Assembly (NCBI RefSeq): GCF_900107455.1
Contig: NZ_FNQB01000001.1
Span: 2,046,001 to 2,110,000, forward strand
Direction of reading: 5' to 3'
Length of the DNA: 64,000 nucleotides
From: Asanoa ishikariensis
GTDB taxonomy: Bacteria; Actinomycetota; Actinomycetes; Mycobacteriales; Micromonosporaceae
Shown here: positions 19,509 to 28,538 of the stretch, piece by piece
How the letters are laid out: each line of letters begins with the position of its first letter
Numbering within the stretch: position 1 is the stretch's first letter
Program-made: the position numbers and the translations under genes
The notes under the pieces: generated by a model
The model's database searches: none
Seen by the model: only the letters and a program-made list of their open reading frames with translations
What the model was told of the DNA's origin: nothing

Positions 19509-19534
19509 TTGTCCACAGGACGGAGTTATCCACA
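19509..19534 (+). promoter_or_regulatory. Two DnaA-box matches upstream of comEA
   Basis: TTGTCCACA (19509-19517) and TTATCCACA (19526-19534) are direct repeats 17 bases apart, within the 199-base degV-comEA gap. The second is the perfect DnaA-box consensus; the first is the variant common in high-GC actinobacteria. An upstream T6 run (19501-19506) is unusual for this genome. Confidence 0.6.
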
Positions 19535-19587
19535 GGCTGCGATGGATGGCACACATCGGGTGACTCGATCGTCCTAGCGTCGCCCGC

Positions 19588-20436
19588 GTGTCCGATGACG
19601 AGACGCTCGTACGCCAACGGTTGGCACGGCTCCGTGCCGAGCCGAACCCTGCCGACCCCTACACGGCACTGACCCGGCCGCTACGGTCGCCGTTCGAGGG
19701 CCTCGACGACCCGGCGACGTTCGAGACCACGTTCCCGCACCCCGCGCCGCCGCCGAGCCCGCAGCCGGAGAGTCCACGGCCGGAGGGATTTGGTCCGGAC
19801 CCACAGCCGCGGGTGCTCGGCGGCGCTGGTCACTTCGACCCCGGCCGGCGCGGCGTCAAGGCCTTGGCCGTCGTGGCCGCGGTGGTGGCGCTGGTGGCGG
19901 CCTTCTTCGCCTACCGAGCGCGCCCCAAGGTCGAGCCCGTCGCATCCGTCTCCCAGCCGCCGGCGGCCGATGTCGTCGCCGCGGCGACCAGCGGCGCCAC
20001 CGAGATCGTGGTCTCGGTGGCGGGCAAGGTCCGAAATCCGGGCCTCGTGCGCCTACCGGCCGGCGCGAGAGTGGCCGACGCGGTGGAGGCGGCCGGCGGC
20101 ACGACGCCCGGCACCGACCTGGCTTCAATCAACCTCGCCCGCCACCTGACCGACGGCGAGCTCGTCCTCATCGGGGTCACGCCGCCACCCGGCGTGGTGG
20201 GCGCCGCGCCCGCCGGCGGCACCAGCTCCGACAGCGCGGCAGACGGCAAGGTCAACCTCAACACCGCGACGCTGGCCGAACTGGACGGCCTGCCCGGCGT
20301 AGGTCCCGTCCTGGCCCAACGCATCCTCGACCACCGCACGGCCAAAGGCGGCTTCAAGTCGGTCGGCGACCTACGCAATGTCGACGGCATCGGAGCCAGC
20401 CGCTACGAGGACCTCAAAGAGCTGGTGACGGTGTGA
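19588..20436 (+). CDS. comEA: ComEA-type DNA-binding competence protein
   Basis: A 282-residue membrane-anchored DNA receptor. Residues 1-85 are a cytoplasmic Pro-rich region. One transmembrane helix lies at ~90-110 (ALAVVAAVVALVAAFFAY). An SLBB-type domain follows at ~130-195 (IVVSVAGKVRNPGLVRLPAGARVADAVEAAGG) and a helix-hairpin-helix domain at ~214-282 (KVNLNTATLAELDGLPGVGPVLAQRILDHR). It binds incoming double-stranded DNA outside the membrane and hands it to ComEC. The stop overlaps the comEC start by four bases (GTGA). Confidence 0.95.
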   Translation: MSDDETLVRQRLARLRAEPNPADPYTALTRPLRSPFEGLDDPATFETTFPHPAPPPSPQPESPRPEGFGPDPQPRVLGGAGHFDPGRRGVKALAVVAAVVALVAAFFAYRARPKVEPVASVSQPPAADVVAAATSGATEIVVSVAGKVRNPGLVRLPAGARVADAVEAAGGTTPGTDLASINLARHLTDGELVLIGVTPPPGVVGAAPAGGTSSDSAADGKVNLNTATLAELDGLPGVGPVLAQRILDHRTAKGGFKSVGDLRNVDGIGASRYEDLKELVTV

Positions 20437-23240
20437 CCAGCCGCCCGGATGACCCGCGGGCCCGGGACGAGCGCCCGCCTCCGGACCTGCGCCTGGCCGG
20501 TATGGCCCTGGGGACGTGGCTGACGGCCCTCGCCGCGCTTTACCTGAGCGCGCGGACCGGCGCTCTCGTCGCGGTCGCAGCGGCGGTGCTCGCGGCGTTG
20601 TTGTACCTAACTCGGGGCGGCTTTCACCGCCCGTGGATCCGTGGCAGCGACCGCGGCGTCAGCTCTGGCTACTCGGCGGACGGCCGCGACGACCCGGCGG
20701 AGGCTGCCGCGCGCGCCGGAGCGGGCGCCGGGCCTTGGCGGCTCGGGACCGGTCTGCGGTCGACGTCGGCAGGGAGAGCCGACTGGCTTGAGCGACTCTC
20801 GGGGCTGCTACGCGTCGCGGGAGAAGGGTCGGTGGATCGGTCGACCGCTGCGGTGGGTGCGGGCCGGCGTGGGCGGTTCTCGCGGCAGCTAGGCGTCGCG
20901 GGGGACGGGTCGGTGGATCGGTCGACCGCTGTGCTGAGTGCCTCCTGGCCCAAGCGGTTCTCGCGGAGGCCACGCGGCGCGGTGAAGGGGTCGGTGGATC
21001 GGGCGACCGCTGCGTCGAGGGCTGGCCGGCTTGGGCGTCCGTTGCGCGGTGCGGGGGACGGGCCGGTGCGGCGGCGGATCGCGATCGCTGTCCTACTGGG
21101 AGCCGTCTGTGGGGCGGGCTCGACCGCGGCGCGCGTTGCCGTCCGTGACGCGCCGGCCCTCACGGCGCTCGCCGACGAGCGGACGTCGGTGGTCGCCGAA
21201 GTCGTCGTGCGCGACGATCCGCGGCTCGTCGGTGGGGCGAACAGACCGATGTACGTCGTCGCCGCGGAGCTACGTCGGCTGCGGCCGATCACCGACGACC
21301 AACGCCAGGTCGAGGTCCGCGCCCACGTGCTCGTGCTCGCCACCAACGGGGCGTGGGGTGAGCCGTTGCCGGGTCAGCGGGTACGCGTCGAGGGCAGACT
21401 CGACCGCCCACGAGGCGGTGACCTGACCGCGGCGGTCATCTCCAGCGGTGCCGCCCCCGAGCTGGTCGGGCGACCGTCGTGGGCGCAGCGGGCAGCGGGT
21501 TCCCTGCGGGCCGGTCTTCAACGCGCCTGCGCCACCCTGCCGGCCGAAGCGGGCGGTCTCCTACCTGGCCTGGTCCTCGGCGACACCAGCCGACTCGACC
21601 CCGCGGTGGCTGACGCCTTCAAGACCACGGGCCTTACGCATCTGACCGCCGTTTCAGGTGCCAACGTCGCGATCATCATCGGCTTCGTGCTGCTCGTCAC
21701 CCGCTGGTGCCGTGCCGGTCGGTGGACCTCCGCGATCCTGTGCGGAGTCGCGCTGGTGGGCTTCGTGATCCTGGTACGTCCGTCGCCGAGCGTGGTGCGG
21801 GCTGCGACCATGGGCGCGATCGGGCTGATGGCGTTGGCGAGCGGACGGTCCCGTGCGGCGGTGCCGGCGCTGGCGGCCGCGATCGTCGTGCTGGTCGTGG
21901 TCGACCCCGAGCTCGCCGGCGACGCCGGCTTCGCGCTGTCGGTCCTCGCCACCGGCGGCCTGCTCCTGCTCGCGCCGAAGATGCGCGACTGGCTACGGCG
22001 CCGGCGGGTGCCGCCGGGCTTCGCGGAGGCGCTCGCGATCCCCGCCGCCGCCCAGGTGACGTGCGGTCCGGTCGTCGCCGGGCTGTCCAGCGCGGTCAGC
22101 CTGGTGTCGATCCCGGCCAACCTTCTCGCCGCCCCGGCCGTGGCGCCGGCGACCGTCCTCGGCGTCTTCGCCACCATCTGCTCGGCGGTGTGGCCGGCGG
22201 GTGCCGGCTTCCTCGCCTGGGTCGCGCACTGGCCCGCGCGGTGGCTGGTGCTGATCGCCCGTCACGGTGCGAGCACTCCGATGGGCAGCCTGCCCTGGCC
22301 GGGTGGCGTGGGCGGCGGGCTGCTGCTGGGTGCCTTGACCGTTGTCTTGCTGATCGCCCTGCGTCGCCGCCTGGCCCGGCGGCTGGTCGCCGTCGCGGTG
22401 GTCGCGGCCGTCGTCGGCGCTCTGCCGGTGCGGGTGCTCACCAGCACCTGGCCGCCCGCCGGCTGGGTGATCGTGGCGTGCGACATCGGTCAGGGCGACA
22501 TGGCGGTGCTGGCCGCGGGTTCGGCCACGGCCGTGGTGATCGACGCCGGGCCGGATCCGGCGTCGGCCGACGGCTGCCTCGACCGGCTCGGCGTGCGCAC
22601 GGTGCGCCTGTTCGTCGTCAGTCACTTCCACGCGGACCACATCGGTGGCATCGAGGGGATCGGTCGGGGCCGGCGGATCGAGGCAGTCGCCACGCCACGG
22701 CACGCGGAACCGGCCGCCGGGCGGGACCAGGTCCTTAGCGCCGCGGCGGAGGCCGGTGCGACCGTCACCGTCGTCGACGCGGGGCGGCGACTATCGGTGG
22801 GCGCCGTGGACCTCGTGGTGTTCGGGCCGCCGGTGGAGATGGCCGGAACACGGTCCGACCCCAACAACAACTCACTCGTTCTCCGGGCGACCGTCGACGG
22901 GGTGGGCGTCATGCTTCCCGGCGACGCCGAAGAGGAGGAGCAGCGGGTGATCATCGACCACTTGGGCGGTGCCGCGCTGCGCGCGCAGGTGCTCAAGGTC
23001 GCCCACCATGGATCCGCCTACCAGGAGGCGTCGTTCGTCGACGCGGTCGATCCGGTGGTGGCCCTCGTGTCGGTCGGCGTCGACAACGGTTACGGCCATC
23101 CAAACCCGGCGCTGCTGGCCCGGCTGACGCGTGGTGGCGCTCGGGTAATGCGTACCGACCTGGCCGGTGACCTGGCAGTCGTCCGGAGGGGAGGTGGTCT
23201 GGCGGTCGTGGCATCCGGTGGGCCTCGCGGGAAGCACTGA
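20433..23240 (+). CDS. comEC: ComEC-type DNA uptake channel with metallo-beta-lactamase-like domain
   Basis: A 935-residue membrane channel for single-stranded DNA import. The first ~60 residues contain two helices, then comes an unusual Arg/Gly/Ser-rich insert (residues ~75-215) with a 27-residue imperfect repeat. An OB-like region follows, then the multi-helix competence domain (AGGLLPGLVLGDTSRLDPAVADAFKTTGLTHLTAVSGANVAI from ~370). A C-terminal metallo-beta-lactamase-like domain begins around residue 685 (CDIGQGDMAVLAAG), with SHFHADHIGG at ~730, LPGDAEEEEQ and KVAHHGS. The intact metal motif suggests an active nuclease-like domain. Start GTG 20433, coupled to comEA. Confidence 0.93.
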   Translation: MTSRPDDPRARDERPPPDLRLAGMALGTWLTALAALYLSARTGALVAVAAAVLAALLYLTRGGFHRPWIRGSDRGVSSGYSADGRDDPAEAAARAGAGAGPWRLGTGLRSTSAGRADWLERLSGLLRVAGEGSVDRSTAAVGAGRRGRFSRQLGVAGDGSVDRSTAVLSASWPKRFSRRPRGAVKGSVDRATAASRAGRLGRPLRGAGDGPVRRRIAIAVLLGAVCGAGSTAARVAVRDAPALTALADERTSVVAEVVVRDDPRLVGGANRPMYVVAAELRRLRPITDDQRQVEVRAHVLVLATNGAWGEPLPGQRVRVEGRLDRPRGGDLTAAVISSGAAPELVGRPSWAQRAAGSLRAGLQRACATLPAEAGGLLPGLVLGDTSRLDPAVADAFKTTGLTHLTAVSGANVAIIIGFVLLVTRWCRAGRWTSAILCGVALVGFVILVRPSPSVVRAATMGAIGLMALASGRSRAAVPALAAAIVVLVVVDPELAGDAGFALSVLATGGLLLLAPKMRDWLRRRRVPPGFAEALAIPAAAQVTCGPVVAGLSSAVSLVSIPANLLAAPAVAPATVLGVFATICSAVWPAGAGFLAWVAHWPARWLVLIARHGASTPMGSLPWPGGVGGGLLLGALTVVLLIALRRRLARRLVAVAVVAAVVGALPVRVLTSTWPPAGWVIVACDIGQGDMAVLAAGSATAVVIDAGPDPASADGCLDRLGVRTVRLFVVSHFHADHIGGIEGIGRGRRIEAVATPRHAEPAAGRDQVLSAAAEAGATVTVVDAGRRLSVGAVDLVVFGPPVEMAGTRSDPNNNSLVLRATVDGVGVMLPGDAEEEEQRVIIDHLGGAALRAQVLKVAHHGSAYQEASFVDAVDPVVALVSVGVDNGYGHPNPALLARLTRGGARVMRTDLAGDLAVVRRGGGLAVVASGGPRGKH
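20828..21063 (+). repeat. 81-bp imperfect tandem repeat inside comEC
   Basis: GTCGGTGGATCGGTCGACCG recurs at 20828, 20909 and (one base changed) 20990, spacing 81 bp, in frame: 27-residue units starting GSVDRSTA, GSVDRSTA and GSVDRATA; a degenerate fourth (GPVRRR) follows. The units differ by many substitutions between the conserved starts. Confidence 0.75.
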
Positions 23241-23381
23241 TCCCGTGTACGGGATGATCGGCGCAAGGTGGCACAGCTCATGTCGCACAGTAATTTGTCG
23301 TGATTTGCGGTTGATGAGTGATCGACAACTCATATGGGTGAGGACGTTCGGTCCGTCAGGGGCGCATGCGAGTATGGCCCG

Positions 23382-24569
23382 GTGACCGGCGGCCTTCCCT
23401 CAACTCAACTCGTGCTCGGCGACGAGGAACTGCTGGTGACGCGTGCCGTCGAGAAGGCGATCGAAGCCGCCCGGGCGGCTGACGCGTCGACCGATGTCCG
23501 GCAGTACGAGGCCAACGCGCTCGCAGCCGGTGAGCTGGACGAGATGATCAGCCCGTCGTTGTTCGGCGGCCGCCGCCTCCTGATCGTGCGGGGCGGCCAG
23601 GACGCCCGCAAGGACGTCGTGGCGGCGCTTCTCGACTACGTGAAGCACCCGGATCCCGAGGTGACCCTCGTCGTCACCCACACCGGTGGCGGCCGGGCGA
23701 AGGCGCTCGCCGAGGGGCTTCGCAGCGCCGGCGCCGACGTGGTGACCGCGGCCAAGCTCAAGTCACATCGCGACCGGGTGGCGTTCGTCCGCGAGGAGCT
23801 TCGGCGGGGCAGCACGCGCGGCTCCGAGGAAGCGGCCGAGGCGTTGCTCGCCTCCGTCGGCAACGACCTGCGGGACCTGTCGGCCGCCTGTTCGCAGTTG
23901 CTGGCCGACGTCGAAGGCCGGATCGACGCCGCGACCGTGGCCCGTTACTACCGCGGGCGGGCCGAGGTGAGCGGCTTCACGGTGGCAGACGCCGCGATGG
24001 TCGGCGACGTGCCCGGCGCGCTCGAGGCGCTGCGCTGGGCGCTGCACGTCGGCGTCGATCCCGTGCCGATCGCCGACGCCATCGCCGACGGCATTCGCAC
24101 GGTCGCGCGGGTCGCCTCGGCGGGGCGTGGCAACTCTTACCAGATGGCGAGCACGCTGGGCATGCCCGCGTGGAAGATCGAACGCGCGCAGCGCCAGGGC
24201 CGCGGCTGGACCCCGGAGGGCCTGGTCGTCGCCATGCGCGCCGCCGCCGACTGCAACGCCGCGGTCAAGGGTGGCGCCGACGACCGGGGGTACGCGCTGG
24301 AACGCGCTGTCTTCGCCGTGGTCGCCGCCCGGTCCGCGGAATCCGGCGGCAGCGGCAGCGGCTCCGGGTTCGACGCCGAGGGCGGCCCAGGCCGCCGACC
24401 CGACCCGTCGGGCCGGTCAGGCGGAGACTCGGGCCGGTCAGGCGGAGACTCGGGCCGGTCAGGCGGAGACTCGGGGCGGCCGATGGACGGTCGCGCCGCC
24501 GCCCGCGCGGTGGCCGCGGGTCGGGGCGGTTCCGTGGCGGACGGCCGACGGCCGGGCGGTGGCCGATGA
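23382..24569 (+). CDS. holA: DNA polymerase III subunit delta
   Basis: The clamp-loader subunit that opens the beta clamp. About 395 residues from GTG 23382 (VTGGLPSTQLVLGDEELLVTRAVEKAI); an in-frame ATG at 23334 is an alternative and neither has a strong ribosome site. Family segments are LFGGRRLLIVRGG, VTLVVTHTGGGRAKALAEGLR, LLASVGNDLRDLSAACSQLLAD and VARYYRGRAEVSGFTVADAAMVGDVPGALEALRWAL. After residue ~325 it has a disordered Gly/Ser/Arg tail with a seven-residue repeat (SGRSGGD), not part of the usual fold. It follows comEC as in most actinobacteria. Confidence 0.93.
   Translation: MTGGLPSTQLVLGDEELLVTRAVEKAIEAARAADASTDVRQYEANALAAGELDEMISPSLFGGRRLLIVRGGQDARKDVVAALLDYVKHPDPEVTLVVTHTGGGRAKALAEGLRSAGADVVTAAKLKSHRDRVAFVREELRRGSTRGSEEAAEALLASVGNDLRDLSAACSQLLADVEGRIDAATVARYYRGRAEVSGFTVADAAMVGDVPGALEALRWALHVGVDPVPIADAIADGIRTVARVASAGRGNSYQMASTLGMPAWKIERAQRQGRGWTPEGLVVAMRAAADCNAAVKGGADDRGYALERAVFAVVAARSAESGGSGSGSGFDAEGGPGRRPDPSGRSGGDSGRSGGDSGRSGGDSGRPMDGRAAARAVAAGRGGSVADGRRPGGGR
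24415..24480 (+). repeat. 21-bp tandem repeat in the 3' end of holA
   Basis: Three consecutive 21-bp units containing TCAGGCGGAGACTCGGGCC encode GRSGGDS repeats in the HolA tail. The first two copies are identical; the third ends GGGGCGG. Confidence 0.8.
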
Positions 24570-25258
24570 TCGCGCGGCGGCTCACGGCCCAGTTCGCGCC
24601 GGCCGGTGGGGAGAGCGGGCGCCCGTTCTACGCCCGCGCGTTGCGCCTGCGGCACCTCAACCCGAGTTCCACGGTGTGCTTCGTCTTCCTGGAGGGCGCG
24701 ACCGCGTTCGCGGTCATCCTGGCGCTGGCCGAGCTGATCCCGATGTGGGGCGTCGTCCTGCTGCCGATCTGCATCGCCGCGATGGTCAAAATCAACGACC
24801 TGGTCGCCGGCGCCGCGGTCAAGGCCGCGGCGACCCGCACCGGCGGCGCGTCCACCCGGCGCCCGATGCGCCCCTTCCGCACGATCGGCCGCGCCACCGT
24901 CCCGGGCGGTGCGGGCACCGATAACGTCGGCCGCGTCTACCGCTCCACTGTGCCGGAGACCGCAGCCACCCCCGACGCGGCAACCGCCAGCAAGGAGAGC
25001 CGAAGCCGCCCGGCCCCTTTTGACGACGATGACGACTGGGACGACGAACCCGAGCCCACGGAAGCCCGTCGCCGGCCGCACGGCGGCGTCATCCCCGCGG
25101 CCCGCCCCGCCAACCCGGCCGCGGCCGTCAACTCGCCACCCGTCGACCTCGACCACGGCAAGGCGGCCCGCACCGCCACGGCCCGCGAGTGGGCGGCAGA
25201 CGTCTTCGACACGCCAACCCAACGCGCCCGCCACTCCGCGACCCGCCGCTACGAATAA
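24566..25258 (+). CDS. Small membrane protein of unknown function
   Basis: A 230-residue protein, ATG 24566 overlapping the holA stop (ATGA), so coupled to holA. Residues ~30-75 hold two closely spaced hydrophobic helices (STVCFVFLEGATAFAVILALAEL and MWGVVLLPICIAAMVKI). The rest is a long hydrophilic, Ala/Arg/Pro-rich tail with an acidic patch (FDDDDDWDDEPEP), probably cytoplasmic and disordered. I do not recognise a family. In this lineage rpsT often follows holA; here this gene and the sugar transporter operon stand between them. Confidence 0.75.
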   Translation: MIARRLTAQFAPAGGESGRPFYARALRLRHLNPSSTVCFVFLEGATAFAVILALAELIPMWGVVLLPICIAAMVKINDLVAGAAVKAAATRTGGASTRRPMRPFRTIGRATVPGGAGTDNVGRVYRSTVPETAATPDAATASKESRSRPAPFDDDDDWDDEPEPTEARRRPHGGVIPAARPANPAAAVNSPPVDLDHGKAARTATAREWAADVFDTPTQRARHSATRRYE

Positions 25259-25367
25259 CGCCGGCCGCGAGGCCTGACGTAGATACCGCCTGGCGACCCA
25301 AGGTCCGGCATACACGTCAGCGTGCCGAAAAGCGTGGCTGAACCCACCAGCCGCGTACCCCGACGGC

Positions 25368-26198
25368 TCAGCCCTTGATCGCCCCCGCGGCCAACCCACT
25401 GACCATCCGTCGCTGAACCACAAGGAAGAAGATCAGCACCGGGATCGTCAGGATCGTCGACGCGGCCATCACCGGGCCCCAGGCCGTGTCGTCGCGGCCG
25501 AAGAAGAAGGTCATCGCGACCGGCAACGTGTACCGCGTCTGGTCATTGAGGAACGTCAGCGCGAAGATCAATTCGTTCCAGGCCACGATGAACGAGAAGA
25601 TGCTCGTCGCCGCCAGACCAGGTGCTACCAGCGGCAGCAGGATCCGGCGGAAGATCTGTGCCCGGCTGGCGCCGTCGATCGCCGCCGCTTCCTCCAGCTC
25701 GACGGGCACGGCGGCCACGAAACCGCGCAGCATCCAGACCGCGAACGGTAGCGAGAATCCCACATAGGTCAGCACCAGGCTGGCCAGCGTGTCGTAGAGC
25801 CCCAGCCGCTGGATCATCAGGAACAACGGGATGACCAGCGCCTCCAGCGGGATCATCTGCACGACCAACAGCATCACCAGGATGCTGGTACGGAAACGGA
25901 ACTTGAACCGGGCCACCGCCGTCGCCGCCAGCAGGGCGATCAGGCCGCTGATCACGACCGTCGCGAAAGCCACCAGGACGCTGTTGCGGAAGAAGTCCAC
26001 GAAGGTCACGCCGGGGATGAGGTCGCCCGTCAGGATCGTTCGGTAGTGGACCAGCGTCGGATGCCGGGGGAACGGCACCGGGCCGCCGGAGAAGATCTCC
26101 GGTGTTGACTTGAACGAGGTCGCGACCATCCACACGACGGGGAACACGGCGAACGCCGCGACGAGCAGACCGAGCAGGTTGACCGTCGACCGTCTCAC
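25368..26198 (-). CDS. Carbohydrate ABC transporter permease (MalG type)
   Basis: A 276-residue inner-membrane permease with six predicted helices. The EAA loop that docks the ATPase is EEAAAIDGASRAQIFRRILLPLVAPG (residues ~185-210). The start is GTG 26198, overlapping the stop of the upstream permease (GTGA). It is the last gene of a binding protein-permease-permease operon. No ATPase gene is nearby; actinobacteria commonly share one MsiK-type ATPase among such importers. Confidence 0.93.
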   Translation of the reverse strand: MRRSTVNLLGLLVAAFAVFPVVWMVATSFKSTPEIFSGGPVPFPRHPTLVHYRTILTGDLIPGVTFVDFFRNSVLVAFATVVISGLIALLAATAVARFKFRFRTSILVMLLVVQMIPLEALVIPLFLMIQRLGLYDTLASLVLTYVGFSLPFAVWMLRGFVAAVPVELEEAAAIDGASRAQIFRRILLPLVAPGLAATSIFSFIVAWNELIFALTFLNDQTRYTLPVAMTFFFGRDDTAWGPVMAASTILTIPVLIFFLVVQRRMVSGLAAGAIKG

Positions 26199-27184
26199 AG
26201 TTCCTCCTGCTTGAGCAGGGACCGCACGTACACGCCGGTCACGATCAACAGGATCGCCGTCAGCACGACCGCGATCGTCGCGCCCAGGCCGTACTTCGGG
26301 GGTGGCGAGAAGGCCGTCGCGTACGAGTAGATGGAGAGCATGAAGGTCGGGCGGTCCTGCGTGCCCCCGGCCAGCACGTACTGCTGCGTGAAGACCTTGA
26401 AGTCCCAGATCGTCGAGAGCACCACCAGGATCCCGAACACCGGCCGCAGCAGCGGGAACGTGATCGACCAGAACGACCGCCACGGTCCGGCGCCGTCCAC
26501 CCGGGCGGCCTCCAGCAGCTCACCGGGCAGGCTCTTCAGACCCGCCAGCACCGACACCGCGATGAACGGGAACGAGTGCCAGACGATTACCAAGGTCAAG
26601 ATGGAGAAGAACGACAGCGGCGCGTTGAACCACCCGTAGCCGGTCCAGTCGGACCGTCCGAACAGAGCAGACGACAGACCGTCAGGCAGCGCGTTGAACA
26701 GCCACGTAACAAGCCCGTTCGTGTCGTCGAAGATCCACTTCCAGGTGATCGTGCCGGTCAGCGCGGGCGTCGCCCAGGCCAACAGGACGCAACCGCCGAC
26801 GAAAGAAGCCATCCGGCGACCCAGCCGATGCAGCAACAACCCGACGAGCGTCCCCAGCACCATGGTCAGGACCACATTGGCCACCGCGAACAACACCGTA
26901 TTGCGCAGGACGGTATGGAAGAACGGGTCTGTCAGGATCTCGCGGTAGTTCGCGAGCCCGGCGAACGGCCACGGTCGCTGGCCGCGCACCTGGCGCACGC
27001 TGTCGAGGTCGTACAGCGACATCACCACGACCTGGCCCAGCGGCCAGAGCAACAGCGCGGCGATGACCACCAGACAGGGGAGCAGCAGGAGGTACGGAAC
27101 CCGGCCCGCCCCCCGGCGGAAGGAGCGAGCCGGGGGAGCGGGCCGGGCCGGTGCGTCAGGGGCGACGCGGGTCGACGTCGTCAC
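26195..27184 (-). CDS. Carbohydrate ABC transporter permease (MalF type)
   Basis: A 329-residue permease. GTG 27184 (VTTSTRVAPDAPARP) overlaps the stop of the binding-protein gene; longer upstream frames run into that gene and are not credible. An N-terminal tail of ~45 residues precedes helix 1 (VPYLLLLPCLVVIAALLLWPL). The EAA-loop motif ELLEAARVDGAGPWRSFWSITFPLLRP is at ~215-245. Its partners are the MalG-type permease and the lipoprotein encoded next to it; sugar specificity is unknown. Confidence 0.93.
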   Translation of the reverse strand: MTTSTRVAPDAPARPAPPARSFRRGAGRVPYLLLLPCLVVIAALLLWPLGQVVVMSLYDLDSVRQVRGQRPWPFAGLANYREILTDPFFHTVLRNTVLFAVANVVLTMVLGTLVGLLLHRLGRRMASFVGGCVLLAWATPALTGTITWKWIFDDTNGLVTWLFNALPDGLSSALFGRSDWTGYGWFNAPLSFFSILTLVIVWHSFPFIAVSVLAGLKSLPGELLEAARVDGAGPWRSFWSITFPLLRPVFGILVVLSTIWDFKVFTQQYVLAGGTQDRPTFMLSIYSYATAFSPPPKYGLGATIAVVLTAILLIVTGVYVRSLLKQEEL

Positions 27185-28476
27185 TTGGCGTTGAGAATGC
27201 TCTCGATCTCGGCGGCCGCGTCGGTCGTCGCCTGGTCGACCGTCTTCTGGCCCTTCATGACCGCGCTGTTCATCGCCTGTGTCACCGTCTTGGTGCGGCT
27301 GACCTCGACCCACTTCGGCGTCATCGGCGTGAGCTTGGTGCTCTTCATGCTCGCCGCGAAGGCCGCCATGATCTTGTCGTCGTTGTAGCCGCTGCCGACC
27401 AGGTCGGAGTAGACGGGGAAGAACTTCAGGCTGTCGGCGTACTTCTTGTTGTTCTGCTTGTCGAGCAGCACCGTCATGTAGTCCCAGGCCACGTCCTTGA
27501 CCTTGCTGTCCTCCCAGATCGCGATGTCGGACCCGCCGGCGAACGCGGGCGACTCACCACCGGTCGGCCCGGGGATCGGGAACGTGCCCCAGACCTTGTC
27601 CAGGTTGGGGTCGGCCTCCAGCATCGCCGCCTGCTGCCAGCTTCCGCCGAACGCCATGGCCGCCTTGCCGGTGGCGAACTGGGTACGCGCGTCGACCTCG
27701 TTCCAGGCCGCCGCCGCGGAGGGCGCCACCTTGTGCACGGTGACCAGGTCGGTCCAGAACTTGACCGCCTGGCGCGCCTCCGCCGAGGTGTAGCCGGACT
27801 TCCACGTGCCGCCGTTGTCGGTCGCGATCTCGCCGCCCGCTCCCCAGAGGAACGAGTAGAACGGCAGCTCGGAGTTGCCCGGCACGGCGATGCCGTAGGT
27901 GCCCGGCTTCTTCGCCTGCACGGCCTTGGCCACCGTCACGAGCTCGTCCCAGGTCTTCGGCGGCTGTACGCCCGCCGCCTGGAACCAGTCGGTCCGGTAG
28001 TAGATCGCGCGCACGCCGGCGTACCAGGGAATGCCGTACTGCTTGCCGTCGAGCTGGGCGTTCTTCACCAGGTCCGGCAGGATGTCCTTGCCCGGTGCCC
28101 AGCCGGCGAGCCGGTCGGTCACGTCGCTGAGTGCCTCTTGCTGCGCCCAGCCCTGCGTCTCGGTGTTGCCGAGCTCTGTGACGTCGGGGCCTTCGCCGCC
28201 GGCGAGCGCCGCCTGGAACTTCTTCGGTGCCTCGAGCCACGGGATGTACTGCACGACCACGTCGGTGCTCGGGTGCTTCTGCTTGAACTCCTGCTCGACG
28301 CCGTCGAGGAAGGTGTTCTGCGCGTCGCCGCCCTCACCCATCATCCAGACGGTGAGCTTGGCCGGGTCTGCCGCCTTGTCATCATTGCCGCTATCGTCGC
28401 TGCCGCAAGCGCTCGCGAGCATCGCGGCCGTCAGGATCACCGTGACAACCTGGAACGGTTTCCGCCTCGTCTTCAC
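27181..28476 (-). CDS. Sugar-binding lipoprotein of ABC importer
   Basis: A 431-residue extracellular solute-binding protein (family 1). GTG 28476 with GGAAGGGAA upstream begins VKTRRKPFQVVTVILTAAMLASAC; the lipobox is ASAC at the signal-peptide end. The start of the mature domain (KLTVWMMGEGGDAQNTFLDGVEQEFKQKHPSTDVVVQYIPW) is typical of oligosaccharide-binding proteins. TAKMAFGG-like FATGKAAMAFGGSWQ is the family signature. First gene of the importer operon. The promoter region contains an A/T-rich palindrome. Confidence 0.93.
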   Translation of the reverse strand: MKTRRKPFQVVTVILTAAMLASACGSDDSGNDDKAADPAKLTVWMMGEGGDAQNTFLDGVEQEFKQKHPSTDVVVQYIPWLEAPKKFQAALAGGEGPDVTELGNTETQGWAQQEALSDVTDRLAGWAPGKDILPDLVKNAQLDGKQYGIPWYAGVRAIYYRTDWFQAAGVQPPKTWDELVTVAKAVQAKKPGTYGIAVPGNSELPFYSFLWGAGGEIATDNGGTWKSGYTSAEARQAVKFWTDLVTVHKVAPSAAAAWNEVDARTQFATGKAAMAFGGSWQQAAMLEADPNLDKVWGTFPIPGPTGGESPAFAGGSDIAIWEDSKVKDVAWDYMTVLLDKQNNKKYADSLKFFPVYSDLVGSGYNDDKIMAAFAASMKSTKLTPMTPKWVEVSRTKTVTQAMNSAVMKGQKTVDQATTDAAAEIESILNAK

Positions 28477-28538
28477 GACGCATTCCCTTCCGCGATGGGG
28501 GTTCGGGGGATGTAGGTAACCTTCTTCGCGGCAGACTA

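Noticed and set aside
23242-23257. Palindrome ATCCCG-TGTA-CGGGAT after comEC as a terminator
   Set aside because: Only a 6-bp stem with no T tract; too weak to list as a terminator. A nearby ATGAGT-N8-ACTCAT dyad before holA is similarly weak.
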